Positions 16,327 through 24,882 of a DNA stretch of 64,000 nt are shown piece after piece. This stretch comes from Acetobacter okinawensis (GTDB lineage Bacteria; Pseudomonadota; Alphaproteobacteria; Acetobacterales; Acetobacteraceae). The stretch's first letter is position 1, and each line of letters starts with the position of its first letter. The DNA is taken from NCBI RefSeq assembly GCF_002153655.1, contig NZ_JOPJ01000006.1:372001-436000 (forward strand), read 5' to 3'. The position numbers were made by a program, and so were the translations under genes. The notes under the pieces were generated by a model that saw nothing but the letters and a program-made list of their open reading frames with translations, ran no database searches and was not told the origin of the DNA.

Positions 16327-16824
16327 TCAGTAGTCTCCCTTCCCCTTGTTGCGGATCAGGCGCGCCTTGTCGCGCTGCCAGTCCCTGTCTGCGACTGTCT
16401 GGCGCTTATCGACACTTTTTTTGCCAACGCCCAGACCAAGGGTTACTTTGGCCAGCCCCCGGTCATTAAAGTGAATATCCAGCGGCACAAGGGTTGCGCC
16501 CTGTTTGGCAATAGCCCCCATAAATTTTTGCGCCTGCTTGCGGTGCATGAGCAATTTACGGGGCGCGCGCGAGTCAAAGCGTGAGAGTACCCCGCCCTGA
16601 TACTCAGGAATATAGCTGTTAAACAGCCAGAGTTCACCGTTGCGTTCGCCTGCAAAGGCTTCGCCAATCGTTGCGCGGCCTAGTCGCAGGCTTTTCACTT
16701 CCGGCCCTTTGAGCACCAGCCCGGCTTCTACTGTTTCCTTGATGGTATAATTGAACCGCGCTTTGCGATTTTGCGCGACCATACCATGGGAGATCATGGT
16801 GCTTTTGGTGGATTTTCCAGACAT
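16327..16824 (-). CDS. smpB: SsrA-binding protein
   Basis: A 165-residue tmRNA-binding protein needed for ribosome rescue. The SmpB fold is clear from AQNRKARFNYTIKETVEAG near residue 17, the GPEVKSLRLGRATI block and NSYIPEYQ near residue 68, with the basic tail KKSVDKRQTVADRDW that enters the mRNA channel. It starts two bases after the dapA stop, the usual dapA-smpB pair of alphaproteobacteria. No ssrA gene is seen in the window. Confidence 0.96.
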   Translation of the reverse strand: MSGKSTKSTMISHGMVAQNRKARFNYTIKETVEAGLVLKGPEVKSLRLGRATIGEAFAGERNGELWLFNSYIPEYQGGVLSRFDSRAPRKLLMHRKQAQKFMGAIAKQGATLVPLDIHFNDRGLAKVTLGLGVGKKSVDKRQTVADRDWQRDKARLIRNKGKGDY

Positions 16825-16826
16825 GA

Positions 16827-17717
16827 TCAGCCCAGAAGCCCGACATCAACCAGCGCTTGCCGGACTTTCTGGCGGGACGCGTCGGTTAGCGGAGCCAGCG
16901 GCAGGCGGCAGGTCTCGCCCGCTAGTCCCAGCAGGCTTGCGGCATATTTGGCCGGAGCGGGGTTGCTCTCGCAGAATAGTGTGTCATGCAGCGGGGTCAG
17001 GCGGTCCTGTATGGCAATGGCCTCCTGTGCCTGCCCTGCTGTCCATGCTGCTTGCACGGCGGCGCACAGAGCCGGGGCAATGTTGGAGGTCACGCTAATG
17101 CAACCATCGCCCCCTGCTGCCAGAAAAGCCACAGCTGTACCATCTTCACCAGAAAGCTGGTTAAAGGGTTTGTCCACGGCCTGACGGACCTGGAGGGGGC
17201 GGAACAGATTTGCTGTTGCGTCCTTCACCCCCAGAATATTGACATGTTTTGCGAGCCTGGCTGTGGTTTCCACGCTGATGTCAACAATGGAGCGGCCCGG
17301 AATATTGTACAAAATAACCGGAATGGAAACCGCATCAGCTATGGTCATGAAGTGCCGGTACAGCCCTTCCTGCGTGGGCTTGTTGTAATAGGGGGCGACC
17401 ACCAGCGCGGCAGAGGCCCCGGCCTGTTCCGCATGGCGGGCAAGGTCAACAGCTTCGGACGTGCTGTTGGAGCCTGCCCCCGCAATAACCGGCACACGAC
17501 CATTGGCAACTTTTATGGTGCGTTCCACAACTTCATGGTGCTCGCTGTGGGAGAGTGTGGGGCTTTCCCCCGTTGTGCCAACGGCGCACAGCCCGGAGGT
17601 GCCCTCCTTGATCTGCCAGTCCACCAGTTTTTCAAACGAGACAAAATCCAGGCTGCCGTCCCGGTTCATCGGGGTGATGAGTGCAGTGATGGAGCCGGAG
17701 AAGAATGTATGAGGCAT
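16827..17717 (-). CDS. dapA: 4-hydroxy-tetrahydrodipicolinate synthase
   Basis: A 296-residue TIM-barrel aldolase that joins pyruvate and aspartate semialdehyde in lysine and diaminopimelate synthesis. The GTTGESPTL motif is at about residue 47, the proton-relay tyrosine in YYNKPTQEG near residue 108, and the Schiff-base lysine in LGVKDATANL near residue 163. Length and motifs are standard. It sits 11 bases after pheA and 2 bases before smpB on the same strand. Confidence 0.96.
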   Translation of the reverse strand: MPHTFFSGSITALITPMNRDGSLDFVSFEKLVDWQIKEGTSGLCAVGTTGESPTLSHSEHHEVVERTIKVANGRVPVIAGAGSNSTSEAVDLARHAEQAGASAALVVAPYYNKPTQEGLYRHFMTIADAVSIPVILYNIPGRSIVDISVETTARLAKHVNILGVKDATANLFRPLQVRQAVDKPFNQLSGEDGTAVAFLAAGGDGCISVTSNIAPALCAAVQAAWTAGQAQEAIAIQDRLTPLHDTLFCESNPAPAKYAASLLGLAGETCRLPLAPLTDASRQKVRQALVDVGLLG

Positions 17718-17728
17718 GGGGCAGTCAC

Positions 17729-18625
17729 TTATCCTGGAATGGCATCTGCGGGAGTGGAGCGTGGCGTGTCCTGCCCTTGGGTGGCGGCATGGCGCCGGAA
17801 GGGCGATTGTTGATACACGCCCAGAATTGTGGCGTTTTTGGAGAAAAATTCAAGTTCCGCCAGAGCTTTGCCCAGATGGGAATCGCTGGGGTGGCCTTCT
17901 ACATCCATCAAAAAACGTGTGGCGGCAAATGTTTCGCCCGTCATGTAGCTTTCCAGCCGGGTCATGTTTACGCCATTGGTGGCAAAACCTCCCAGCACTT
18001 TATAGAGGGCGCCGGGGCTGTTCTGTATGCTGAATAGCAGCGTGGTCATGGTGTGTGGCGTGTTGGGCGCAGGCTCTTGGGGCGTGCGGGCGGTAATGTA
18101 AAAGCGCGTGGTGTTGTGGGAGGCATCTTCCACATTCCGTTGCAGAATTTCCAGCCCATACAGTTCTGCGGCCAAGGCGGAGGCAACTGCGGCCTCTTCG
18201 GGCTTTTGCCAGAGCGCTACCAACTCTGCCGCCCCTGCTGTGTCAAACTCCGTGACCGGGGTCAGGTTATGGTTTTTGAGCAGGTTGCGTATCTGGGCCA
18301 TGGCAACGGGGTGTGTATGTACACGGCGGATCTGCTCCATGCGGGTGCCCGGCACAACCAGCAGGCAGTGTTCAACACGCTGGAAATGTTCGCCAATAAT
18401 ATGCAGCCCCGACGCGGGGAGGAGTGAATGAATGTCTGGCACGCGGCCTGCCAGACTGTTCTCGCACGCCAGCATGGCCTGTTCCGCACGACCGGTATGC
18501 ACGGCATCTATGGCGTCTGCAAAACTGTGGCATGGCAGTGTTGTCCAGCCCGGCCGTGCTGCGCGGCAGGCCATATCGGAGTAAGCTCCGTGCATGCCCT
18601 GAAAGGCAATAACTTTGTCCATCAT
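17729..18625 (-). CDS. pheA: Prephenate dehydratase
   Basis: A 298-residue stand-alone prephenate dehydratase of phenylalanine synthesis. The catalytic domain starts with VIAFQGMHGAYSDMA; the signature DTAGAAELVA lies near residue 129, and the catalytic threonine is in HNTTRFYI near residue 165. The C-terminal ACT domain, with SPGALYKVLGGFATNGVNMTRLESY near residues 192-218, should bind phenylalanine for feedback control. No chorismate mutase domain is present. Two start codons are adjacent; the second ATG at 18622 is better spaced from AAAGG. kdsB precedes it by five bases. Confidence 0.94.
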   Translation of the reverse strand: MMDKVIAFQGMHGAYSDMACRAARPGWTTLPCHSFADAIDAVHTGRAEQAMLACENSLAGRVPDIHSLLPASGLHIIGEHFQRVEHCLLVVPGTRMEQIRRVHTHPVAMAQIRNLLKNHNLTPVTEFDTAGAAELVALWQKPEEAAVASALAAELYGLEILQRNVEDASHNTTRFYITARTPQEPAPNTPHTMTTLLFSIQNSPGALYKVLGGFATNGVNMTRLESYMTGETFAATRFLMDVEGHPSDSHLGKALAELEFFSKNATILGVYQQSPFRRHAATQGQDTPRSTPADAIPG

Positions 18626-18630
18626 GGCCT

Positions 18631-19362
18631 TTATGCTCCAAGCAGGCGGCGTGCCCGTTCCAGATCCTGTGGTGTATCAACCCCAAATGGCGCGATTGCA
18701 ATACGTGAGCAACCAATGCGCATACCATTTTCCAGCGCACGGAGTTGTTCCAGACTTTCGCGCTTTTCCAGCCCGGATGGCGGGAGTTGGACAAAGCGCG
18801 CAAGAGCGGTGCGCCGCCAGCCATAAAGACCAACATGGTGCCATAGCGGCCCCGGCCCCCATGGAATGGGTTGGCGGGAAAAATACAGGGCTGGGGTTTG
18901 TTGCGCGTCAGGTGCAAAATGGCAGGCGACCTTGACTACGGAAGATGCGTTTTTCTCTTCTTCCGAGGTAATGGGCGCAACAAGGGTGCCTATGTCAAAC
19001 GCCGGGTTGTCCATGACCTTGCTAACCTCGTGCAAGGTCTGTGGCGCAAGTGTAGGCAGGTCCCCCTGCAGGTTGATGATGGTGCTGTACTGCCCATGCG
19101 GGTCAATACTCTGCACAGCCTGCCACACCCGGTCCGAGCCAGATGGCAGGTCTGCATCGGTTAGCACGGCTGTTCCTTTGGCAGCAGTCACGACCTGACA
19201 TATCTCTGGGTCAGCGGATGCAACCACCACAGGGCCAATGTCCGCTTTAAGCGCGGCTTCAAGCACATGCACGATCATGGGGCGTCCGGCTATGTCAGCC
19301 AGAGGCTTGCCGGGGAGCCTTGTAGAGGCAAGTCTGGCGGGGATGACAACAAGGGACGACAT
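18631..19362 (-). CDS. kdsB: CMP-KDO synthetase
   Basis: A 243-residue cytidylyltransferase that activates KDO with CTP for lipopolysaccharide. The N-terminal PARLASTRLPGKPLADIAG is the nucleotide-binding signature, followed by SGSDRVWQAV near residue 73 and NLQGDLPTL near residue 95. It starts the minus-strand run kdsB-pheA-dapA-smpB. The partner enzymes kdsA and kdtA are in the same window but in other operons. Confidence 0.95.
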   Translation of the reverse strand: MSSLVVIPARLASTRLPGKPLADIAGRPMIVHVLEAALKADIGPVVVASADPEICQVVTAAKGTAVLTDADLPSGSDRVWQAVQSIDPHGQYSTIINLQGDLPTLAPQTLHEVSKVMDNPAFDIGTLVAPITSEEEKNASSVVKVACHFAPDAQQTPALYFSRQPIPWGPGPLWHHVGLYGWRRTALARFVQLPPSGLEKRESLEQLRALENGMRIGCSRIAIAPFGVDTPQDLERARRLLGA

Positions 19363-19449
19363 GGATCGGCTTGCTCCAAAAGACAGCGCGGCTTATAGCC
19401 GTGGAAAAGCGCCGGGCAGTCTAGAAAAGCTGCACTGCAAACGCAACCA

Positions 19450-19989
19450 ATGATAAACAGGGCGGTCGTGCGGATGGATGGCAGGTTCGTGAACAGGGTG
19501 GCGGTCTCGGTTCTGCTGAGCGCTGTTGCCATGGGGGGCGCACTGGCGGTGGCCTGCTCCGTTGTGCCGGATACAGCGCCTGCCACGCTGGCTTTCCGAC
19601 TTCCTGACCAGCAGGCAGTCACCATTGCGCCGTTTATGGTGCGTGCCAGTTCTGCCCATGGTGGGCAGCTGGTGCGCCATATCTGCGCGCAATGCCACGC
19701 CCTTGCCGCTGGAGGGGAAGGTGCGGGGCCTGTTCTGGCTGATGTGGTGGGCCGCACTGTCGCGTCCCTTCCCGGCTATGCTTATTCTGCCGCGTTGCGC
19801 CAGCATGGTGCTCAGGTCTGGGATGACCAGAGACTGTCCGACTGGCTGACGTCTCCTGCCCGTTATGCTGCGGGTACACGCATGTCTTTTGCTGGCTTGC
19901 CGGACCCGCAGGACAGAGCCGATGCAATTGCTTACCTGCATACGCTACGTACCCCCTCCCCCACGCCAATAACAGGAGAGAACCGATGA
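19450..19989 (+). CDS. c-type cytochrome, membrane-anchored or secreted
   Basis: A 179-residue class I cytochrome c. A hydrophobic N-terminal segment (about residues 17-36) serves as signal or anchor. The heme site CAQCH lies near residue 79, a GPVLADVVGR loop follows, and the axial methionine is in GTRMSFAGLP near residue 142, with DAIAYLHTL at the C terminus. This resembles the mitochondrial/c552 type that carries electrons between periplasmic redox enzymes. The end overlaps hisN by ATGA, an unexpected partner. It is divergent from kdsB. Confidence 0.87.
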   Translation: MINRAVVRMDGRFVNRVAVSVLLSAVAMGGALAVACSVVPDTAPATLAFRLPDQQAVTIAPFMVRASSAHGGQLVRHICAQCHALAAGGEGAGPVLADVVGRTVASLPGYAYSAALRQHGAQVWDDQRLSDWLTSPARYAAGTRMSFAGLPDPQDRADAIAYLHTLRTPSPTPITGENR

Positions 19990-20780
19990 ACCTGTCGGGA
20001 ATTGACCAATTTGTGGATGTCGCCACCATGCTGGCGGATACGGCGCAAAGTGTTGTGCGTCCATGGTTCCGGCGTGGTGTAAATGTGGACAGCAAGCAGG
20101 ACGCAAGCCCGGTGACCGTGGCAGACCGGAGTGCCGAGCGGGTTATGCGCGCCATACTGGCTGAACGCCTGCCCGGCCACGGCGTGTTCGGGGAGGAGTT
20201 TGGTCAGGATAATGCCGGTGCGGACTACCAGTGGCTGCTGGACCCGGTGGATGGCACACGTGCGTTTGTAACCGGGCGTCCGTTGTTTGGCACCCTGATC
20301 GCCCTTTTTTACAAAGGCGAGCCGATACTGGGGGTTCTGGACCAGCCGGTTCTGCAGGAGCGTTGGCTGGGGGTTAAGGGACGGCAGACACTTTTTACCT
20401 CGCCTTTGGGGGGAACTGCCCGGACCCGGCAGGGCGTCGCGCTGGAGGATGCTGAGATGTCCTGCACATCCCCCGAAATGCTTGAACTGGCCCCCCATGA
20501 CCGCTGGCGGCAGCTCAAGCAAAATGCACGCCGGATGACATGGGGTGGAGACTGTTACGCCTATGGCCTGCTTGCCATCGGGCAGATTGATCTGATCGCC
20601 GAATGCGACATGAACCCGTGGGACTGGGGCGCACTTGTGCCGATTGTACACGGTGCCGGTGGGGTTATGAGCGCATGGGATGGCTCCCCCTTGCGGCTTG
20701 ATGGTGACCGTACGGTTCTTGCCGCGGGTTCCGCCTCCCTGCACAGTCAGGCGGTAGGGATACTGCGGGCGGAACAGTAA
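19986..20780 (+). CDS. hisN: Histidinol-phosphatase (inositol monophosphatase type)
   Basis: A 264-residue Mg-dependent phosphatase. The motifs are FGEEFG near residue 66, DPVDGTRAF near residue 86 and the WDWGALVPIVHGAGG box near residue 210, and the MTWGGDCYAYGLLA stretch near residue 182 is typical of HisN-like histidinol phosphatases. It would dephosphorylate histidinol phosphate in histidine synthesis. Its ATG overlaps the cytochrome c stop. Substrate assignment rests on subfamily resemblance, and other IMPase substrates are possible. Confidence 0.82.
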   Translation: MNLSGIDQFVDVATMLADTAQSVVRPWFRRGVNVDSKQDASPVTVADRSAERVMRAILAERLPGHGVFGEEFGQDNAGADYQWLLDPVDGTRAFVTGRPLFGTLIALFYKGEPILGVLDQPVLQERWLGVKGRQTLFTSPLGGTARTRQGVALEDAEMSCTSPEMLELAPHDRWRQLKQNARRMTWGGDCYAYGLLAIGQIDLIAECDMNPWDWGALVPIVHGAGGVMSAWDGSPLRLDGDRTVLAAGSASLHSQAVGILRAEQ

Positions 20781-20882
20781 GATTTATATAGGACATATCG
20801 GCAAATTTGGGCGTGCAGACTATGCATTGGCCCAGTTTTGCGATAGGTCTGCGCTTCGGTACAACAGCGATGGTCAGTCCAA

Positions 20883-22142
20883 ATGAGCACGAGCACGCAC
20901 CTGTCCCTCTCCAAGGACAAGATCCGTATTCTTCTGCTGGAGGGTATCCACGATAGTGCCGTCGCCCTTCTGAAGGCCTGTGGTTACGAGAATGTCGTAC
21001 GCCATAAAGGGGCACTCGAGGGCGATGCGCTCAAACAGGCGCTGGAAGGTGTGCATATTGTCGGCATCCGCTCGCGCACGCAATTGACCAAAGAGGTCAT
21101 TGAGGGTGCGGACCGCCTTATGGCCATCGGCTGTTTTTGCATTGGCACCAATCAGGTCGATCTGGAAGCAGCACGCCTGAACGGGATCCCTGTTTTCAAC
21201 GCGCCTTACAGCAACACGCGTTCCGTGGCCGAACTGGTCATGGGCGAGATTGTTATGCTGATGCGCCGCATTTTCCCCCGCTCGGTTGAATGCCACAAAG
21301 GGGCATGGACCAAGTCTGCTGCCAATAGCTGGGAAGTGCGTGGCAAAACCCTTGGTATTATTGGTTACGGCTCCATTGGCTCGCAGCTGTCCGTGCTGGC
21401 AGAAGCTTTTGGCATGCGCGTGGCTTATTACGATGTGGTGGATAAGCTGGGTCATGGTAATGCCATGCCGGTGGACACGCTGGATGACCTGCTGGCCCAG
21501 AGCGACGTGGTCAGTCTGCATGTTCCCCAGTTGCCAACCACAGCCAATCTGATGGGTGCCGAGCAGATTGCCAAGATGAAGAAGGGCTCCTTCCTCATCA
21601 ACAACGCGCGCGGCAATGTGGTGGATCTGGACGCGCTGGCCAAAGCGCTGGAAAGTGGCCACCTGCTTGGTGCCGCTATTGACGTGTTCCCCAAAGAACC
21701 CAAAGGTCCGGGGGATCTGCTTTCTACCCCGATCATGGGGCTTGATAACGTCATCCTCACCCCGCACATCGGTGGTTCCACGGCGGAAGCTCAGGAACGC
21801 ATTGGCGTGGAAGTGGCCCGCAAGCTGGTAGAATATTCGGATGTCGGCTCCACCTTTGGTGCAGTCAACTTCCCCGGTGTGCAGTTGCCACAAAGCCCAC
21901 GTGGGACGCGCTTCATGCACGCGCATCATAACATCCCCGGTGTTATGATGAAGCTCAATGAAATCTTCCTGCGTGAGACCTGCAATGTGACCGCCCAGTT
22001 CCTCCAGACGGATGGGGAAATTGGCTACGTGGTGATTGAAGCGGATACAGGCGGTGATACCGACCTGGATGATCGTCTGCTCAAGGCCCTGCGTGAACTG
22101 GATGGCACAGTGCGTGCCCGTCTGATTTACAAAGGCCGTTAA
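20883..22142 (+). CDS. serA: D-3-phosphoglycerate dehydrogenase (short, E. coli type)
   Basis: A 419-residue NAD-dependent dehydrogenase, the first step of serine synthesis. The substrate domain contains IGCFCIGTNQVDLEAA and NTRSVAELVMGE. The Rossmann fold has LGIIGYGSIGSQL near residue 155, the catalytic histidine is in LTPHIGGSTAEAQE near residue 292, and a C-terminal ACT domain (about 345-417) should sense serine. Length and wording match the E. coli SerA form rather than the about 525-residue form common in alphaproteobacteria. There is no clear Shine-Dalgarno before the ATG, and an imperfect dyad lies in the leader at 20815-20852. Confidence 0.94.
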   Translation: MSTSTHLSLSKDKIRILLLEGIHDSAVALLKACGYENVVRHKGALEGDALKQALEGVHIVGIRSRTQLTKEVIEGADRLMAIGCFCIGTNQVDLEAARLNGIPVFNAPYSNTRSVAELVMGEIVMLMRRIFPRSVECHKGAWTKSAANSWEVRGKTLGIIGYGSIGSQLSVLAEAFGMRVAYYDVVDKLGHGNAMPVDTLDDLLAQSDVVSLHVPQLPTTANLMGAEQIAKMKKGSFLINNARGNVVDLDALAKALESGHLLGAAIDVFPKEPKGPGDLLSTPIMGLDNVILTPHIGGSTAEAQERIGVEVARKLVEYSDVGSTFGAVNFPGVQLPQSPRGTRFMHAHHNIPGVMMKLNEIFLRETCNVTAQFLQTDGEIGYVVIEADTGGDTDLDDRLLKALRELDGTVRARLIYKGR

Positions 22143-22164
22143 GCATGGGCTGCGGAGAGTGGGA

Positions 22165-23661
22165 ATGATTTACTCCCGCATCCGCAGTTTTGCATTTTCG
22201 GGTATCGAGGCACGACCCGTATGGGTTGAGGTTCAGATATCTTCTGGTTTGCCTGCATTTCTGGTTGTGGGGCTACCAGACAAGGCCGTAGCCGAAGCGC
22301 GCGAGCGTGTACGGGCGGCCTTGACTTCCATTGGGCTGGCGCTGCCCGCAAAGCGTATTGTGGTGAATTTGGTGCCAGCGGACCTTCCCAAGGAAGGATC
22401 GCATTTTGATCTGCCCATTGCGCTGGCCCTGCTGGCGGCCATGGGGGTTATTCCCGGAGAAGAAGTAGGGCGCTATGCTGCCCTTGGCGAACTCTCGCTC
22501 GATGGGCGGCTTAATCCGGTTTCTGGTGTGCTGTCAGCCTCTCTGGAGGCCGCATCCATGGAACTGGGCATTGTCTGCCCCGCAGCGCAGGGCGAGGAGG
22601 CTCTGTGCGGTGGGGACATTGCCATTCTGGCTGCCGTAGACCTTTTGTCGCTGATTAACCATTTTACGGGCCTGCAAATTCTCTCTGGCCCCGTTTTTTC
22701 CAATACTCCCGATGTTGATGATGCCCCTGCCGAACCTGATCTGGCTGATATAAAAGGCATGGAAATCGGGCGTCGTGCGCTGGAAATTGCTGCGGCCGGC
22801 GGGCACTCCCTTTTGCTGTCTGGTCCACCCGGCGCAGGCAAATCCATGCTGGCATCACGCTTGCGCGGCCTGCTGCCAGACCTGCTGGCGCCCGAGAGTC
22901 TGGCGGTTTCGCGCATATATAGTGCCGCCGGGTTGCTGCGTGATGGCAGACCCATGCGCCGCCCCCCTGTGCGTGACCCGCACCACTCTGCCAGCCTGCC
23001 CGCGCTGGTTGGCGGGGGTACGCGTGCTCGCCCTGGGGAGATCAGTCTGGCGCACCATGGCGTGTTGTTTTTGGATGAATTGCCAGAGTTCTCTCGCGCG
23101 GCGCTGGAGGCTTTGCGCCAGCCGCTGGAGACCGGGCAGGTCAGCATCGCCCGGGCGGCTGTGCATGTTACCTACCCTGCCCGCTTCCAGCTTGTTGCCG
23201 CCATGAACCCGTGCCGTTGTGGGTATCTGGGGGACGCGGAGCGGGAATGTGGTAAGGCACCCCGCTGTGGGGCGGAGTATCTGGCGCGCCTTTCTGGCCC
23301 GCTTATGGACCGGATTGACCTGCATGTGGCCATGCAACCTTATGAACCCATAGGGTATATGGCGCAGGACGGTGGGGAAGATACAGCAACAGTTGCACGG
23401 CGTGTGGCTCAGGCCAGAGCACTTCAGGCACATCGGCAGGGCATACGGAAAAATGCCGAAGCACCACTGGATATCCTCAGCCTGACAGGCAGAGCGCAGG
23501 AGCTGGCGCAAACTATTGCCGAGCGTTTCCGCTTTTCCGCACGGGGTTACACCCGCCTGCTACGCGTGGCCAGAAGCATAGCGGACCTGGCTGAAAGCCC
23601 GGATGTGGAGCCACAGCACATCGCCGAGGCTGCTACATTCCGGGCCCGCTCCAGCACGTAA
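22165..23661 (+). CDS. comM: YifB/ComM family AAA+ ATPase
   Basis: A 498-residue Mg-chelatase-like AAA+ protein. In naturally competent bacteria ComM helps branch migration when foreign DNA is recombined. The N-terminal ChlI-like domain (about 1-170) contains LPAFLVVGLPDKAVAEARE, the Walker A is GPPGAGKSML near residue 217, and Walker B is GVLFLDELPEF near residue 298, followed by the MNPCRCGYLGD Cys region. The ATG at 22165 has a GGAG site seven bases upstream and is preferred to GTG 22159. It lies 22 bases after serA and converges with metC. Confidence 0.9.
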   Translation: MIYSRIRSFAFSGIEARPVWVEVQISSGLPAFLVVGLPDKAVAEARERVRAALTSIGLALPAKRIVVNLVPADLPKEGSHFDLPIALALLAAMGVIPGEEVGRYAALGELSLDGRLNPVSGVLSASLEAASMELGIVCPAAQGEEALCGGDIAILAAVDLLSLINHFTGLQILSGPVFSNTPDVDDAPAEPDLADIKGMEIGRRALEIAAAGGHSLLLSGPPGAGKSMLASRLRGLLPDLLAPESLAVSRIYSAAGLLRDGRPMRRPPVRDPHHSASLPALVGGGTRARPGEISLAHHGVLFLDELPEFSRAALEALRQPLETGQVSIARAAVHVTYPARFQLVAAMNPCRCGYLGDAERECGKAPRCGAEYLARLSGPLMDRIDLHVAMQPYEPIGYMAQDGGEDTATVARRVAQARALQAHRQGIRKNAEAPLDILSLTGRAQELAQTIAERFRFSARGYTRLLRVARSIADLAESPDVEPQHIAEAATFRARSST

Positions 23662-23667
23662 GGCGTG

Positions 23668-24882
23668 TCAGGTGGTCGTATGGTGCAGGGCGTTGAAGGC
23701 CTGCTCCAGATCGTCAATCAGGTCCTGGGTGTTCTCCAGCCCGATCTGGAGGCGGAATGCGGGAGCATCAGGCTGGTCCGAGCCAAAATTCCGCGTGATG
23801 CCACCTGTGGTCGGCAATACCAGACTTTCGTATCCACCCCATGAGGCCCCAATGCCAAACAGGCGCATGGCGTTAATCATGTGCTCCATGTTCTGGCGCG
23901 TATATGTTGTGTTCAGCACGACCCCAAACAGGCTGCCCGCCCCTGTAAAATCCCGCTTCCAGTAAGTGTGGCCGGGGCAATCCGGTAAGGCGGGGTGCAG
24001 AACCTGTGCAACCTCGGGGCGTTCGTGCAGCCATGTTGCAATGTGCAGCGCTGTGCGCGCCTGTTGTGCCAGACGGACCCCCATGGTGCGCAGGCCGCGC
24101 AGGGTCAGCCAGCAGTCGTCCGGTCCGGCAAGCTGGCCGAGCTGGATGGAAGCATCGCGCAGGATGTGCCAGCTCGCCTGATCGGCCACGGTAACAGCAC
24201 CAGCAATCACATCGGAATGCCCGGAGGGATATTTGGTCAGCGCCTGAATGGATACATCTACCCCGTGCTCAAACGGGGCAAAAATGCCAAATCCCCAGGT
24301 GTTATCCAAAAAAAGCCGCGCCCCATGACTATGGGCGACATCTGCCAGCATGGGAATGTCTTGCACTTCAAAGGTATGGCTACCCGGACTTTCCGTAAAA
24401 ATGATGCGGGTATTGGGTTGAACATACTCCTCAACCTCGGCTCTGCTGGCGCAGGGCGGGAAGTAGGAAATATCCACCCCAAACCGCCTGAGCATATTCT
24501 CGGCAAAACGTCGGGTCGGGCCATAGATGCTGTCTACCAGCAGGCAGTGATCCCCGGCTTTTAAAAAGGCGAGTAAGGGGGTTGTGCACGCAGCAAGGCC
24601 GGAGCTGACAATCTGGCAGTCCGTGCCGCCCTCAATCTGTGCAATCAGTTTTTCCAGCTCATGCTGGGTGGGGGAGCCCATGGCGCCGTAGATGCTGGTG
24701 TGGTCATAGCGCTCCAGCCCCTTGCGGTTCATGCTCTGGATGGAGGGGAACAGAACAGTAGAGCCGCGCTCTACCGGCAGGTTGACGTAAGTCCCCGCTT
24801 CCGGTGCTTTTGCGCGGCCCGCATGGGTCAGGGATGTACCAAGTTTTTGCCATCCGGCATCCACGTTACGGCGGTCAGTCAT
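23668..24882 (-). CDS. metC: Cystathionine beta-lyase
   Basis: A 404-residue PLP enzyme of the Cys/Met metabolism family. The PLP contact region includes SSGLAACTTPLLAFL near residue 94, the conserved DNTWGFG near residue 192, and the Schiff-base lysine in IQALTKYPSGHSDV near residue 213. The overall form, including TRRFAENMLRRFGVD, is that of MetC-type lyases that release homocysteine for methionine synthesis. The start overlaps the sulfurtransferase gene by eight bases, giving a two-gene sulfur operon. Related lyase or synthase substrates are not excluded. Confidence 0.88.
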   Translation of the reverse strand: MTDRRNVDAGWQKLGTSLTHAGRAKAPEAGTYVNLPVERGSTVLFPSIQSMNRKGLERYDHTSIYGAMGSPTQHELEKLIAQIEGGTDCQIVSSGLAACTTPLLAFLKAGDHCLLVDSIYGPTRRFAENMLRRFGVDISYFPPCASRAEVEEYVQPNTRIIFTESPGSHTFEVQDIPMLADVAHSHGARLFLDNTWGFGIFAPFEHGVDVSIQALTKYPSGHSDVIAGAVTVADQASWHILRDASIQLGQLAGPDDCWLTLRGLRTMGVRLAQQARTALHIATWLHERPEVAQVLHPALPDCPGHTYWKRDFTGAGSLFGVVLNTTYTRQNMEHMINAMRLFGIGASWGGYESLVLPTTGGITRNFGSDQPDAPAFRLQIGLENTQDLIDDLEQAFNALHHTTT

